Positions 31,590-40,713 of a stretch of 64,000 nucleotides of DNA are shown piece after piece. Both the position numbers and the translations under genes were made by a program. This DNA comes from Bacillota bacterium (GTDB lineage Bacteria; Bacillota; Clostridia; Lachnospirales; Lachnospiraceae). Location of the stretch: contig JAFAFU010000084.1 in NCBI GenBank assembly GCA_023423335.1, positions 1-64,000 on the forward strand, read 5' to 3'. A model generated the notes under the pieces. It saw nothing but the letters and a program-made list of their open reading frames with translations. It was not told where the DNA came from and searched no databases. How positions within the stretch are numbered: position 1 is the stretch's first letter; each line of letters begins with the position of its first letter.

Positions 31590-34049
31590 ATGTGGGAGCT
31601 CAGTTTATTTGGTTATGAATTTTATCGTGCATTCTACATATTTTTTATATTCGGTTTTATCGGATGGATTTATGAAAGCGCACTGGTGTCCCTGAGGAAG
31701 AAGACTTTTGTAAACCGCGGCTTCTTAAACGGCCCTGTCATACCAATCTATGGCGTGGGGGCCCTTATCATTTTTTTCATCTTCTGGGACTACAGAAAAC
31801 AGCCGGTGCTGGTATTTCTTGGGGGCATGAGTCTTGCAACCCTATTGGAATATTTCACTTCGGTGCTTATGGAGCGGCTGTTCCACGCCAGATGGTGGGA
31901 TTACAGCACCCACCGGTTTAATCTTAAGGGCAGAATCTGTCTGTCCGTATCCCTGCTCTGGGGCTTCTATTCGATATTGATGCTTCAAATTTTTCAGCCC
32001 GCCATTGATGCCATACTCCGCATAGTACCAAGGAGCTTGGGAGAAGTCGCCGGCTATGTTATAATCCTTTTGTTTATTGCCGATATTATTATTACGATTG
32101 TTTATACCGTACAATTTGACCGTTTACTTCAGAAACTTACGAAGCTGAGGGAAGAGCTGCTGGAATATGCAATTATCGGGAAGCTATATGATACGAAGGA
32201 AGAGATGAAGGAGAAGCTTTATCATCTGAAGCTGTCAGGAATTATCACAGAGGTAAAAAGTTCTCTGGAACGAGGCCTGTTAAAGCTGTCCGCCTATGGG
32301 AAACAGGAACGGGGGAATGGGGGACAGACAATGGAAAACCGTTTGAGGGAGCTATTAAGACATTATCAGACATTATCCATGAAGAAAATACATATCCGAC
32401 TTCTGAAGGCCTTTCCCTCCATGCAGGCAGGAAAACGGGAAACGGCCCTGCGTGATTTGAGGGAAAAGCTGGCTATGAAGGGAGTAAGGGCAATGAGTAA
32501 GGATACCAGAGAAGAGATGACGGGCAGAATCAAGGGTTATCTGAGCGGTTTTTTACGGGCCGCGATCGTGGGGCTGTTTGTTTTAATACAGTTTATTTTA
32601 ATCTTCTATTGTACTTATGTTTTGCGCGGCTTCTCCGTATACCTGTATTATGCTTTGCAGATGCTGAGTATTATCATTATCATTGCTCTGGTCAATGATA
32701 ACCGCAATGTCTCATATAAAATCAGCTGGATCTGCATCATAGCCATGCTGCCGATTACCGGGTTTTTCATGTTCATGCTGTGGGGGAACCGCAGGGGTAA
32801 GAGGATTCACAGCGGAATCCTGCAAAAGCTTGCCAGGGGACATAATTATCTGGAGTATAAGCCGGAAATCATCAGGGAGTTTGCTGAAAAATACCCTACG
32901 AAGAGTCGAATGACCAGGTATCTGGAAAGCAACCATTTACCTTTATACAAGAACAACCGGATTGACTATTATCCCATGGCAGAGGATACCTTTGAAGCTA
33001 TTTTCGAGGAGATGGATAAGGCAGAGCATTTTATCCTGATTAATTTCTACATCGTCGGAGAAGGTGCACTATGGGACAGGATGCATGCACTTTTGCTGGA
33101 GAAAATAGGACAGGGAGTCAAGGTACTCTTTCTGTATGATGATTTCGGAGCAATGCTGCGGACCCCGAGGCATTTCAGAAGAAGCCTTACGAGTGAGGGC
33201 TTTGAAATCAGGGTCTTTAATCCGATCCATCAATATACGGACAAGCTGTATATGAATTACCGCTCCCATCAGAAGATTATTGTCATTGACGGCAATGTGG
33301 GCTTTACCGGAGGCATGAACCTGGCGGATGAATATGTAAATCTTGTTCCGCGATTTGGGGTATGGAAGGATAATGCGGTTAAGGTAACAGGGGATGCGGT
33401 CTGGGGTCTTACGGTAACCTTCCTGCAGATGTGGGAGGCTTCCGGGGGTGATCAGGTGGATTATGAGGCATTCCGGCCGACAAAAACCTTTGAACAAAAT
33501 GATGTATTCTGCCATGTGATTGCGGACGGACCGGCCAATAACCCGAAGAATCCCATTGAAAACATCTATAAACAGATGATATATTATGCCAAGAAGGTAT
33601 TGTACATTACCACACCTTATCTTATAATTGAAGATGATATGCGGGATGCGCTGATTACGGCGGCAATCAGCGGAATTGACGTAAGAATCATTACGCCATA
33701 CATTCCGGATAAAAAGAACGTTAAGATCCTGACCAATTATAATTACGGCAGACTTCTGGAGGCAGGAGTCCGCATCTTTGAATACAAACCGGGCTTTATC
33801 CATGCGAAGACCATCATCAGTGAGGATTGCGGCATCGTAGGTACGATCAATATGGATTATCGAAGCTTTCACCTGCAGTATGAATGCGGGATCTTTATCT
33901 GTAACCGGGAAGTGATCGGTACGATCCGGGAGGATCTTGTTAAAACGATGGAGGAGAGCAGGGAGGTAACCTATGAGGAATGGAAGAACCGGCCTCTTGC
34001 ATTAAAGCTGTATCAGATGTTTTTGAACCTGTTCTCGACGTTGATGTAG
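31590..34049 (+). CDS. Fusion of PF06541 membrane domain and cardiolipin synthase
   Basis: An uninterrupted frame of 819 residues. Residues about 1-170 form a PF06541 domain (GWIYES, NRGFLNGPVIPIYG, WWDYSTHRFNLKGRIC). Residues about 175-300 are a helical linker. Residues about 302-819 form a complete bacterial cardiolipin synthase: two N-terminal membrane segments (PLDc_N), the first phospholipase D motif HQKIIVIDG starting at His560, and the second HAKTIISED starting at His738. The second motif has Glu where HxK(x)4D expects Asp, and one residue fewer before GT. An in-frame ATG at 32493 with AAGGGAG upstream could independently start a normal-size, 518-residue cardiolipin synthase. The ATG at 31590 is preferred over 31578, which lies in the Shine-Dalgarno. 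Confidence 0.85.
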   Translation: MWELSLFGYEFYRAFYIFFIFGFIGWIYESALVSLRKKTFVNRGFLNGPVIPIYGVGALIIFFIFWDYRKQPVLVFLGGMSLATLLEYFTSVLMERLFHARWWDYSTHRFNLKGRICLSVSLLWGFYSILMLQIFQPAIDAILRIVPRSLGEVAGYVIILLFIADIIITIVYTVQFDRLLQKLTKLREELLEYAIIGKLYDTKEEMKEKLYHLKLSGIITEVKSSLERGLLKLSAYGKQERGNGGQTMENRLRELLRHYQTLSMKKIHIRLLKAFPSMQAGKRETALRDLREKLAMKGVRAMSKDTREEMTGRIKGYLSGFLRAAIVGLFVLIQFILIFYCTYVLRGFSVYLYYALQMLSIIIIIALVNDNRNVSYKISWICIIAMLPITGFFMFMLWGNRRGKRIHSGILQKLARGHNYLEYKPEIIREFAEKYPTKSRMTRYLESNHLPLYKNNRIDYYPMAEDTFEAIFEEMDKAEHFILINFYIVGEGALWDRMHALLLEKIGQGVKVLFLYDDFGAMLRTPRHFRRSLTSEGFEIRVFNPIHQYTDKLYMNYRSHQKIIVIDGNVGFTGGMNLADEYVNLVPRFGVWKDNAVKVTGDAVWGLTVTFLQMWEASGGDQVDYEAFRPTKTFEQNDVFCHVIADGPANNPKNPIENIYKQMIYYAKKVLYITTPYLIIEDDMRDALITAAISGIDVRIITPYIPDKKNVKILTNYNYGRLLEAGVRIFEYKPGFIHAKTIISEDCGIVGTINMDYRSFHLQYECGIFICNREVIGTIREDLVKTMEESREVTYEEWKNRPLALKLYQMFLNLFSTLM

Positions 34050-34063
34050 GGAAGGAGTCATAG

Positions 34064-34315
34064 ATGTATACCAATGTATGTAAGCATTGCCATAAGGTAT
34101 TCCTGTCCAGGAGGAAGGCTTATTCCTGCGAGGGCTGCAGGAAGCTGGACAGCGATCATTTTGATGATATCGAAGCATATTTAAAGGAATATCCGAATAG
34201 TAATGCGCTTCAGATTTCCGAGGCACTGGGAATCACTGCTTTTGAGGTTCTAAATTACCTGAAGGAGGGCAGGCTGAACATTGCGAGAGGTCATTTTGAG
34301 AAGCTGCCGGACTAA
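34064..34315 (+). CDS. YvyF-like small zinc-ribbon/HTH protein (TIGR03826-like)
   Basis: An 83-residue protein. A CKHCHK...CEGCRK pair near the N-terminus suggests a zinc ribbon, and residues 40-75 (NALQISEALGITAFEVLNYLKEGRL) look like a helix-turn-helix. This architecture matches the YvyF/TIGR03826 family found in flagellar operons of Firmicutes. GAAGGAG precedes the start. It lies 14 nt after the cardiolipin synthase fusion, so both are probably cotranscribed. No flagellar genes are adjacent here, and its function remains unknown. Confidence 0.65.
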   Translation: MYTNVCKHCHKVFLSRRKAYSCEGCRKLDSDHFDDIEAYLKEYPNSNALQISEALGITAFEVLNYLKEGRLNIARGHFEKLPD

Positions 34316-34415
34316 AGTATAAGCATGCAATGTGAAGCGGTAAATTACGTAAGACTAATAGATAAGGCTTTGGAATGTGGACGGCTGAAACAAAAGCGCC
34401 ATAATGGGAGAAAAT

Positions 34416-35021
34416 ATGATTGGATATCTGAAAGGGGAACTGGCGGAAATTAAGGAGAACTATGTCGTGCTTGAGGTTGGGGGCATCGGATATGAGGTTT
34501 ATCTTCCCGCATCCGCCATATTGGAGCTTCCCTCCAAAGGGACGGCAGTTAAGCTATATACTTACCTCCATGTCAGGGAGGATGCAATCAATCTGTTTGG
34601 TTTTCTGACGAAGGATGACCTGGAGATGTTTAAGCTTCTGATCACGGTAAATGGAATCGGCCCCAAGGGCGCGCTGGGAATCCTGTCGGCAATTACCGCA
34701 GATGAGATCCGGTTCGCTGTCCTGGCTGAGGATACGAAAGCAATTGCAAAGGCTCCGGGAATCGGCAGTAAGACGGCCGGCAAGCTGATTTTGGAATTAA
34801 AGGATAAGTTCAAGCTGGAAACAGCCTTTGAACAGAGGCTGCTGAACCAGTCGGAGAAGAGAGAGGGCACAGGAATCTTCGGTAAGCGGGAGGAAGCCGT
34901 CCAGGCTCTTACCGTACTTGGATATTCCGCTTCGGATGCCTTAAAGATCGTAAATCAGGTGGATATTACGGAGGATATGTCCTCCGAGCAGATCTTAAAG
35001 CTCTGCCTGAAGAAGATGTAA
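34416..35021 (+). CDS. ruvA: Holliday junction branch migration protein RuvA
   Basis: A 201-residue protein that binds four-way DNA junctions as a tetramer and loads the RuvB motor. The N-terminal OB fold (MIGYLKGELAEIKENYVVLEVGGIGYEVYLP), the two helix-hairpin-helix motifs (LLITVNGIGPKGALGIL and IAKAPGIGSKTAGKLILELKDK) and the C-terminal RuvB-binding domain (EAVQALTVLGYSASDA) are all present. ATG 34416 is used, since the earlier in-frame ATG at 34404 belongs to the ATGGGAG ribosome-binding site. ruvB follows after 99 nt. Confidence 0.95.
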   Translation: MIGYLKGELAEIKENYVVLEVGGIGYEVYLPASAILELPSKGTAVKLYTYLHVREDAINLFGFLTKDDLEMFKLLITVNGIGPKGALGILSAITADEIRFAVLAEDTKAIAKAPGIGSKTAGKLILELKDKFKLETAFEQRLLNQSEKREGTGIFGKREEAVQALTVLGYSASDALKIVNQVDITEDMSSEQILKLCLKKM

Positions 35022-35120
35022 CAGGGATATGCGATAGTCGCGGACAGAACCGGCAGATATAAGCACCAGAATGTCTGCCGCTAAGAATATGCAGTTAATA
35101 CGGATCAGATGGAGAAAATG

Positions 35121-36116
35121 ATGGCTAAGCGGATGATAACAACGGAATTATTGGATGAGGATAAAAAGCTGGAGAGCACCCTTAGACCGCAGCTGCTGGG
35201 GGATTATATCGGGCAGGAGAAGGTGAAGGTGAATCTGAAGGTATATATAGAGGCGGCAAAACAGAGAAATGAGACTTTGGATCATGTCCTGTTCTTCGGA
35301 CCGCCGGGACTTGGCAAGACGACTCTGGCAGGCATCATTGCCAATGAGATGGGTGTAAATATTAAGATTACCTCAGGCCCTGCCATAGAAAAGCCCGGCG
35401 AGATGGCAGCTATTCTAAATAATCTTCAGGAGGGGGATGTTTTGTTTGTGGATGAAATCCACCGCCTGAACCGTCAGGTAGAAGAGCTTCTCTATCCGGC
35501 GATGGAGGATTATGCAATTGATATCGTCATAGGAAAGGGAGCCTCCGCAAAATCCATCCGTCTGGAGCTTCCGAAATTTACATTAGTCGGAGCAACCACC
35601 CGTGCCGGGATGCTTACCCCTCCCTTAAGGGATCGGTTCGGTGTCGTTAACCGGCTGGAATTTTACACGATAGAAGATTTGAAGAAGATTATCCTGCGGT
35701 CCGCGGAGGTGTTCCGGGTAGGAATCGATGAGGAAGGAGCCGTGGAGCTGGCCAGAAGGTCCAGAGGTACCCCGCGTCTGGCAAACCGCCTGTTAAAGCG
35801 AGTCAGGGACTTTGCCCAGGTGAAATACGATGGAAGGATCACAAAGGAAGTAGCGGGATTTGCCCTCGATCTTTTGGAGGTTGACAAGCTGGGTCTGGAT
35901 CATATTGACCGGGAAATCCTGGTTACGATGATCGAGAAATTCAGCGGAGGACCGGTTGGGATCGAAGCGGTGGCCACCACCATCGGGGAGGATGTGGGTA
36001 CGATTGAAGAGGTATATGAACCCTATCTCGTCCAGAACGGATTGATTTTACGGACACCCAGAGGCAGGGTGGCATCGGAGCTGGCTTACCGGCATATCGG
36101 GTTGCTGCCCGGTTAA
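35121..36116 (+). CDS. ruvB: Holliday junction branch migration ATPase RuvB
   Basis: A 331-residue AAA+ helicase subunit that drives branch migration with RuvA. Walker A GPPGLGKTT, Walker B VLFVDEIHRL, sensor 1 LVGATTRAG, the arginine finger region LRDRFG, and the C-terminal winged helix (RTPRGRVASELAYRHIGL) are intact. ATG 35121 has GGAG at a 6-nt spacing; two upstream in-frame ATGs (35109, 35118) are too close to it. No ruvC gene is seen, as expected in Firmicutes, which use RecU or another resolvase. Confidence 0.96.
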   Translation: MAKRMITTELLDEDKKLESTLRPQLLGDYIGQEKVKVNLKVYIEAAKQRNETLDHVLFFGPPGLGKTTLAGIIANEMGVNIKITSGPAIEKPGEMAAILNNLQEGDVLFVDEIHRLNRQVEELLYPAMEDYAIDIVIGKGASAKSIRLELPKFTLVGATTRAGMLTPPLRDRFGVVNRLEFYTIEDLKKIILRSAEVFRVGIDEEGAVELARRSRGTPRLANRLLKRVRDFAQVKYDGRITKEVAGFALDLLEVDKLGLDHIDREILVTMIEKFSGGPVGIEAVATTIGEDVGTIEEVYEPYLVQNGLILRTPRGRVASELAYRHIGLLPG

Positions 36117-36134
36117 GACTTTTACAAAGATGGC

Positions 36135-36163
36135 TTGTATAACTACGGGCAATCAGTTATAAT
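36135..36163 (+). promoter_or_regulatory. Promoter of zapA
   Basis: TTGTAT (36135-36140) and TATAAT (36158-36163) are spaced by 17 nt, about 35 nt before the zapA start. Confidence 0.7.
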
Positions 36164-36198
36164 ATGGGTGTCGGAGCAATTATTGGGGGGCAGATAGC

Positions 36199-36609
36199 AT
36201 GAATAAGTTTAACGATATTGAGGTTATCATTAATAACAAAAGATATACGTTAAGTGGATATGAAAGCGAAGAATATCTTCAGAAGATAGCTTCCTATATC
36301 AACAGTAAATATAATGAGTTCCGGAACAGGGATGCTTACAGGTTTTTGGATGCTGACTTAAAAAATATATTGCTCCAGATTAATATAGCGGATGATTTTC
36401 ACAAAACATTGCAGAAGATTAAGGAAATCGAAGCAGAGAATGACTCAAAGAGTAATGAGATATTTGATTTGAAGCATGAGATTATTGCTATGCAGAGCAA
36501 ATTAAATTCTGCCCAGAAAGAAATTGAGGAGCTGAAGAAGGAGATTAACGAAGCTCAGAAGAAAATAGTCCGGCTGGAAACTGAATTGAATGATGAAAAG
36601 AAGAGATAA
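36199..36609 (+). CDS. zapA: Cell division protein ZapA
   Basis: A 136-residue FtsZ-associated protein. The N-terminal globular domain (IEVIINNKRYTLSGYESEEYLQKIASYINSKYNEF) is typical, and residues about 75-136 form a long coiled coil that mediates tetramer formation and FtsZ bundling. It is longer than E. coli ZapA, as is usual for clostridia. GGGGG precedes the start. It has its own promoter and is followed by a terminator before the U32 peptidase gene. Confidence 0.85.
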   Translation: MNKFNDIEVIINNKRYTLSGYESEEYLQKIASYINSKYNEFRNRDAYRFLDADLKNILLQINIADDFHKTLQKIKEIEAENDSKSNEIFDLKHEIIAMQSKLNSAQKEIEELKKEINEAQKKIVRLETELNDEKKR

Positions 36610-36620
36610 CATACATGTTA

Positions 36621-36700
36621 AGGGGCTGTCCAAAAGGAATGATGCATGCTGTACCATTACAGGCCGCAGTGCGCTTCCGAAAGACAGCCTCTTTCTTTTT
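36621..36700 (+). terminator. Terminator-like hairpin after zapA
   Basis: AGGGGCTGTC (36621-36630) pairs with GACAGCCTCT (36683-36692) with one G-U pair and is followed by TTCTTTTT. The loop is unusually long, about 52 nt. The same GGGGCTGTC stem recurs in the compact terminator at 56619. Confidence 0.6.
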
Positions 36701-36716
36701 CGCAAAGCAGTTATAT

Positions 36717-36739
36717 GCCGCTGAAGCGGCAGATGGGAG
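36717..36739 (+). promoter_or_regulatory. RBS hairpin of the U32 peptidase gene
   Basis: GCCGC (36717-36721) and GCGGC (36726-36730) form a hairpin with TGAA loop, 2 nt before ATGGGAG (36733-36739). The GTG start follows 5 nt later. Confidence 0.55.
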
Positions 36740-36744
36740 TTAAA

Positions 36745-39228
36745 GTGAATAAACAGATAGAGATATTAGCTCCCGCAGGCTCCTATGAAAGTATGCGGGC
36801 AGCGATGAATGCGGGTTGCGATGCGGTTTATATCGGAGGAGGAAGCTTCGGAGCCAGGGCATATGCCAATAATTTGGATGAGGAGACCCTGCTAAGGGCC
36901 ATTGATGAAGCTCATATCCGCGATAAGAAGCTGTACCTGACCGTGAACACTCTGATTAAGGAAGAAGAGCTGGCGGACCGGTTATATCGATTTCTGGAGA
37001 GCTTTTACCGGGAAGGGCTGGATGCCGTAATCGTACAGGATCCGGGGGTAATGCATTTTATCCATAGAAATTTTCCGTTGCTTCCGATTCATGCCAGCAC
37101 GCAGACAACGGTAACCATGTCCCAGGGGGCCGGGCTTTTTAAAGACAGCGGGGTGACAAGACTTGTTACGGCCAGAGAATTATCCCTGAAGGAAATCAGG
37201 GATATCCGGGACAATACGGATCTGGAGCTCGAAACCTTTGTACATGGCGCCCTTTGTTATTGTTATTCCGGCCAATGCCTGATGAGCAGTATGATCGGCG
37301 GACGGAGCGGCAACAGGGGCAGATGCGCCCAGCCCTGCAGGATGCCTTATCAATTCTACTCGGAGGGCCGGAAGGTCTCTGCCGGAAACGAGAAATATCT
37401 GTTAAGCCCCAAGGACATCAATACGACTGCCCTGATACCGGAGCTGGTGGAGGCAGGGATTAATTCCTTTAAAATAGAGGGCAGAATGAAACGTCCGGAG
37501 TATTCTGCCGGTGTAGCTTATATGTACCGGAAATGCACGGACCGGTATCTGGAGTATGGCAGGGAGCGTTACCAGGAATACCTTCGGAGTCCGGAATATG
37601 AGACGGACCGTATAGCGTTGATGGATCTATATAACCGGGGCGGCTTTTCGGAGGGGTATGGCAGAACCTATCATGGGAAACCGATGATGTCCCTGCTTCG
37701 TCCAAATCATAGCGGGGTTCTGGTAGGAGAGGTTGTCGGCATGAAAGGCAGCCAGGCAGTCATTCTCGTAAAGGAGAAGGTCAATGCCCAGGATATCCTC
37801 GAAATCCGTGGCCGGGACGAGGAACCCGGTTATGAATTTACCCTGAAAACCTCGAAGGAAAAGGGAGAAACCTTTATCGCCAATACCGGCAGCCCTCCCG
37901 GCGGCCGGGACAAGAAAAAATCGGGTCGGAAAGTAATTGATCCGGGTGCGCCTGTTTACCGGACCAGAAACAATGAACTTTTGAACCGGCTTGCGTCGGA
38001 ATATATGGAGCAGGATGCCAGGAGGGGAATTCGCGGCGTATTAACGGCGCGAATTGGCGAAAGACTGTCCCTTACCCTGAGGGATAAGGATTTTACGGCT
38101 TCTGCCTGTCAAGATATCGTGCAGGCGGCACAGAAGCAGCCAATGACCAGGGAGAAGCTGAAAGGTCCTATTGAAAAGCTTGGGGATACCTTATTCTTCC
38201 TGGAGGACTTGGAAATTCATGCGGACGAAGGCAGCTTCGTCCCGGTTGCCTGGCTGAACGAGATCCGAAGGGATGCTCTTCGCAAGCTTCAGGAAGCAAT
38301 TATCGGATATTACCGGAGGGATGAGGGTAAAATAATACCGACCGTGAATAAGGAAGCCATAAGTAAGGAATCAGAGACAGAGAAGCCGTTACCCGGTATC
38401 TGTGTTACAGTGAGGAACGGGGAACAATTCCAGGCCGTTGTAAAAACCGGGGAAGTCACCTCCATCTATGCCGACTGCGAGGGCTTTTTATTCCCGGAGC
38501 TGCTTCGTATGGCAGAGAAAGCAGCTATAGCAGGGAAGAGCTTCTATCCGGTGCTGCCCCATATCTGCAGAAGGCCGGTTTATCAGCAGTTGGAGAAGGA
38601 TATCGGGCTTTTGTGGAGGGAACCTGCGGTAACCGGATTTGTTGCTAAGAATTATGAAGAAATATTCCTGCTTCAATCGTTACGGTATAAGGAGCCTGAA
38701 CAGAAGGAAATCATATTAAACCATAATATGTATGTATTTAACAGGGAAGCCAGGGCGTTCTGGCACACAAAGGGAATCAGACACTTTACCGCTCCGGTGG
38801 AGCTTAATCAGAAGGAGCTTACAGCTTTGGGAATCATAGACTGTGATATCCTGGTCTATGGATACCTGCCTCTTATGGTTTCCGCCCAGTGTCTCCATGA
38901 GAGCACAGAGGGCTGTTTACGGTGTAAGGCAGGCGAACACAGGATAGAATATCTGGTGGACCGGATGGGCAGTAAGTTTTATGTGCAGACCAATTGCAAT
39001 GGCTGCTATAATGTTATTCTAAACGGACAATGTCTTTCCCTGTTAAAATACTCAAAGGAAATCAATGTGCTGCAGCCCAGGAATCTTCGTCTGGATTTTA
39101 CCCTGGAGAAGGGGGAGGAGGTTTCCCAGGTGCTTTCCTCCTTTATCAGGACTTATCGGGGAGGGCAGCCGGCAGAGCTTGATATCGATAATCTTACGAC
39201 TGGACATTTTAAACGGGGGGTAGAGTGA
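36745..39228 (+). CDS. U32 family peptidase (RlhA/TrhP-like) with DUF3656 region
   Basis: An 827-residue protein. Residues about 5-300 form the U32 domain (ILAPAGSYESMRAAMNAGCDAVYIGG; CYCYSGQCLMSSMIGGRSGNRGRCAQPCR; FKIEGRMKRPEYSAGVAYMYR), followed by a DUF3656/collagenase-like insert and a C-terminal Cys-rich part. Relatives act in tRNA or 23S rRNA hydroxylation (TrhP, RlhA) rather than proteolysis, and the clustered cysteines (GQC, RGRCAQPC, GCLRC) support an Fe-S or metal-dependent role. The GTG start at 36745 is used because GGGAG precedes it by 5 nt. Its stop codon lies inside the first hairpin of repeat copy C. Confidence 0.82.
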   Translation: MNKQIEILAPAGSYESMRAAMNAGCDAVYIGGGSFGARAYANNLDEETLLRAIDEAHIRDKKLYLTVNTLIKEEELADRLYRFLESFYREGLDAVIVQDPGVMHFIHRNFPLLPIHASTQTTVTMSQGAGLFKDSGVTRLVTARELSLKEIRDIRDNTDLELETFVHGALCYCYSGQCLMSSMIGGRSGNRGRCAQPCRMPYQFYSEGRKVSAGNEKYLLSPKDINTTALIPELVEAGINSFKIEGRMKRPEYSAGVAYMYRKCTDRYLEYGRERYQEYLRSPEYETDRIALMDLYNRGGFSEGYGRTYHGKPMMSLLRPNHSGVLVGEVVGMKGSQAVILVKEKVNAQDILEIRGRDEEPGYEFTLKTSKEKGETFIANTGSPPGGRDKKKSGRKVIDPGAPVYRTRNNELLNRLASEYMEQDARRGIRGVLTARIGERLSLTLRDKDFTASACQDIVQAAQKQPMTREKLKGPIEKLGDTLFFLEDLEIHADEGSFVPVAWLNEIRRDALRKLQEAIIGYYRRDEGKIIPTVNKEAISKESETEKPLPGICVTVRNGEQFQAVVKTGEVTSIYADCEGFLFPELLRMAEKAAIAGKSFYPVLPHICRRPVYQQLEKDIGLLWREPAVTGFVAKNYEEIFLLQSLRYKEPEQKEIILNHNMYVFNREARAFWHTKGIRHFTAPVELNQKELTALGIIDCDILVYGYLPLMVSAQCLHESTEGCLRCKAGEHRIEYLVDRMGSKFYVQTNCNGCYNVILNGQCLSLLKYSKEINVLQPRNLRLDFTLEKGEEVSQVLSSFIRTYRGGQPAELDIDNLTTGHFKRGVE

Positions 39229-39331
39229 ATTATGAAAAGCATAATTCACTCCTCATAGTTTGTGCCTGTGTCATCAAAGCGTGTAAGCATGCTTGGCACA
39301 TACTAATGCAAAGGGCAGGAATGTCAGTGAC
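39223..39331 (+). repeat. Structured repeat element, copy C
   Basis: Hairpin I is a perfect 11-bp stem (GAGTGAATTAT 39223-39233 with 39241-39251, loop GAAAAGC), which differs in sequence from copy B while keeping the pairing. Hairpin II: AGTTTGTGCC (39257-39266) with GGCACATACT (39295-39304), one mismatch, bulge TGTGTCATCA, and inner stem AAGCGTG (39277-39283) with CATGCTT (39288-39294) with a G-U pair and loop TAAG. The AATGCAAAGGGCAGG block follows, but hairpin III is weak here. The element fills the spacer between the U32 gene and the FtsW-like gene and overlaps the U32 stop codon. Confidence 0.75.
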
Positions 39332-39351
39332 AGAAAGGCGGGTGACGGGGG

Positions 39352-40713
39352 TTGCATCTGATTATCCAGTTAATCAAATATCTTATGATTCTGATGTTAG
39401 GCGCATATACCTTTTACAGCTTCGGAATTTTCCGGCAAAGAAATAAAAAACAGCAGGCGAGATCCTATGGAATGCTGACGGTATTTATTTTTGCGGTTCA
39501 TTTTGTCGGTTATTTTACATTATATATCCAGAGCCTCAGCGATAAAGTGCTGCTATTATACGGCTTCCAGGCTGCCTTATTCTTCCTGATCATTGCTTTC
39601 TATCAAGCCTTTTATCCGAAGCTGTCCAGGCTGCTGCTGCGGAATATGCTGATGCTGCTGGCGATCGGGTTCATTATTCTTGCCAGGCTGTCCTTTGATA
39701 AGGCAGTCAGACAGACAGCCTTTGTCGCTATTGCCGCAGCCCTCTGTATTCTGGTACCGGTAGTCATAAGACGGTTTAACTACCTCAGACGCTTCGGCTG
39801 GCTATATGCCCTTGCAGGGATCGCAGCTCTTCTGGTGGTTTTATTTGCCGGTACGACAAGATTTGGGGCTACTAACTGGCTTAGCATCGTGGGCTTCAGC
39901 TTTCAGCCCTCCGAGCTTGTAAAGCTGCTCTTTGTACTCTGTATCGCATCCTTGTTTGTCCGAGGTACGGATCTTAAGAGGGTCATCACGGTGACCGTGA
40001 TATCCGGGGTAAACGTCCTGATCCTGGTACTCCAGAGGGATTTGGGCGGAGCACTTATTTTCTTTGTTACTTATGTGTTTATGTTATATACGGCTACGGC
40101 AAAGCCGGCCTATCTGTTCTCCGGTCTGGCCGGAGGAAGCCTGGCCGCGTTAGTGGCTTACCGGCTGTTTGACCATGTGAAGGTCAGGGTCATGGCCTGG
40201 AAAAATCCCTTTGCCTATATCGATAACGAAGGATATCAGATATCCCAGTCCTTATTTGCTATCGGAACCGGAGGATGGTTCGGTATGGGCATTAACCGCG
40301 GACTGCCCACCAGCATCCCCGTTGTGGACAGTGACTTCGTCTTTGCTGCCATATCGGAGGAGTTTGGAGGACTGTTTGCAATCTGTGTAATTCTGATTTA
40401 TATCAATTGCTTTATGATGATGATAAATATATCCCTGAAGATGGAGGATATGTTTTATCGTCTGGTTGCCGCAGGCTTCTCCGTAATGTTCGGCTTCCAG
40501 GTGATATTATCCGTCGGAGGAGTGATTAAGTTTATTCCTTCCACAGGAGTAACCTTACCGTTCATCAGTTCAGGAGGCAGCTCCGTATTTGCTACCTTCC
40601 TAATGTTTATGATACTTCAGGGAATCTACCTGAAGGGATATGCGGTGAAGAAGACGGAGGAGACAGAAGAGACAGAAGAGACGGATACGGAGTCGGAATG
40701 GAGGCGGCCATGA
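39352..40713 (+). CDS. FtsW/RodA/SpoVE family glycosyltransferase
   Basis: A 453-residue SEDS-family polytopic membrane protein with about ten segments, a lipid II peptidoglycan polymerase. Motifs GFSFQPSELVKLLFVLCIASLF, RDLGGALIFFVTYVFMLY and the C-terminal GVTLPFISSGGSSVFATFL are diagnostic. The last 15 residues are an acidic repeat (EETEETEETDTE). The start is uncertain: TTG at 39352 follows GGTGACGGGGG and gives the longest product; an internal ATG about 12 codons later is possible. Its stop overlaps the start of the class B PBP gene, so the two form a polymerase-transpeptidase pair. Confidence 0.85.
   Translation: MHLIIQLIKYLMILMLGAYTFYSFGIFRQRNKKQQARSYGMLTVFIFAVHFVGYFTLYIQSLSDKVLLLYGFQAALFFLIIAFYQAFYPKLSRLLLRNMLMLLAIGFIILARLSFDKAVRQTAFVAIAAALCILVPVVIRRFNYLRRFGWLYALAGIAALLVVLFAGTTRFGATNWLSIVGFSFQPSELVKLLFVLCIASLFVRGTDLKRVITVTVISGVNVLILVLQRDLGGALIFFVTYVFMLYTATAKPAYLFSGLAGGSLAALVAYRLFDHVKVRVMAWKNPFAYIDNEGYQISQSLFAIGTGGWFGMGINRGLPTSIPVVDSDFVFAAISEEFGGLFAICVILIYINCFMMMINISLKMEDMFYRLVAAGFSVMFGFQVILSVGGVIKFIPSTGVTLPFISSGGSSVFATFLMFMILQGIYLKGYAVKKTEETEETEETDTESEWRRP

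Noticed and set aside
33069..33872. A 267-codon minus-strand frame
   Set aside because: It lies opposite the cardiolipin synthase domain, whose motifs are intact, and shows no family resemblance; an antisense shadow.
36646..36744. Longer N-terminus for the U32 peptidase starting at 36646
   Set aside because: The extra 33 residues derive from the zapA terminator loop and the RBS hairpin; the GTG at 36745 has a proper Shine-Dalgarno and matches family starts.
39225..39446. A 73-codon frame containing VCACVIKACKHAWH, also found in a frame at 31405-31695
   Set aside because: It is the translation of the structured repeat shared by copies B and C; it has no ribosome-binding site and overlaps the real downstream genes in another frame.
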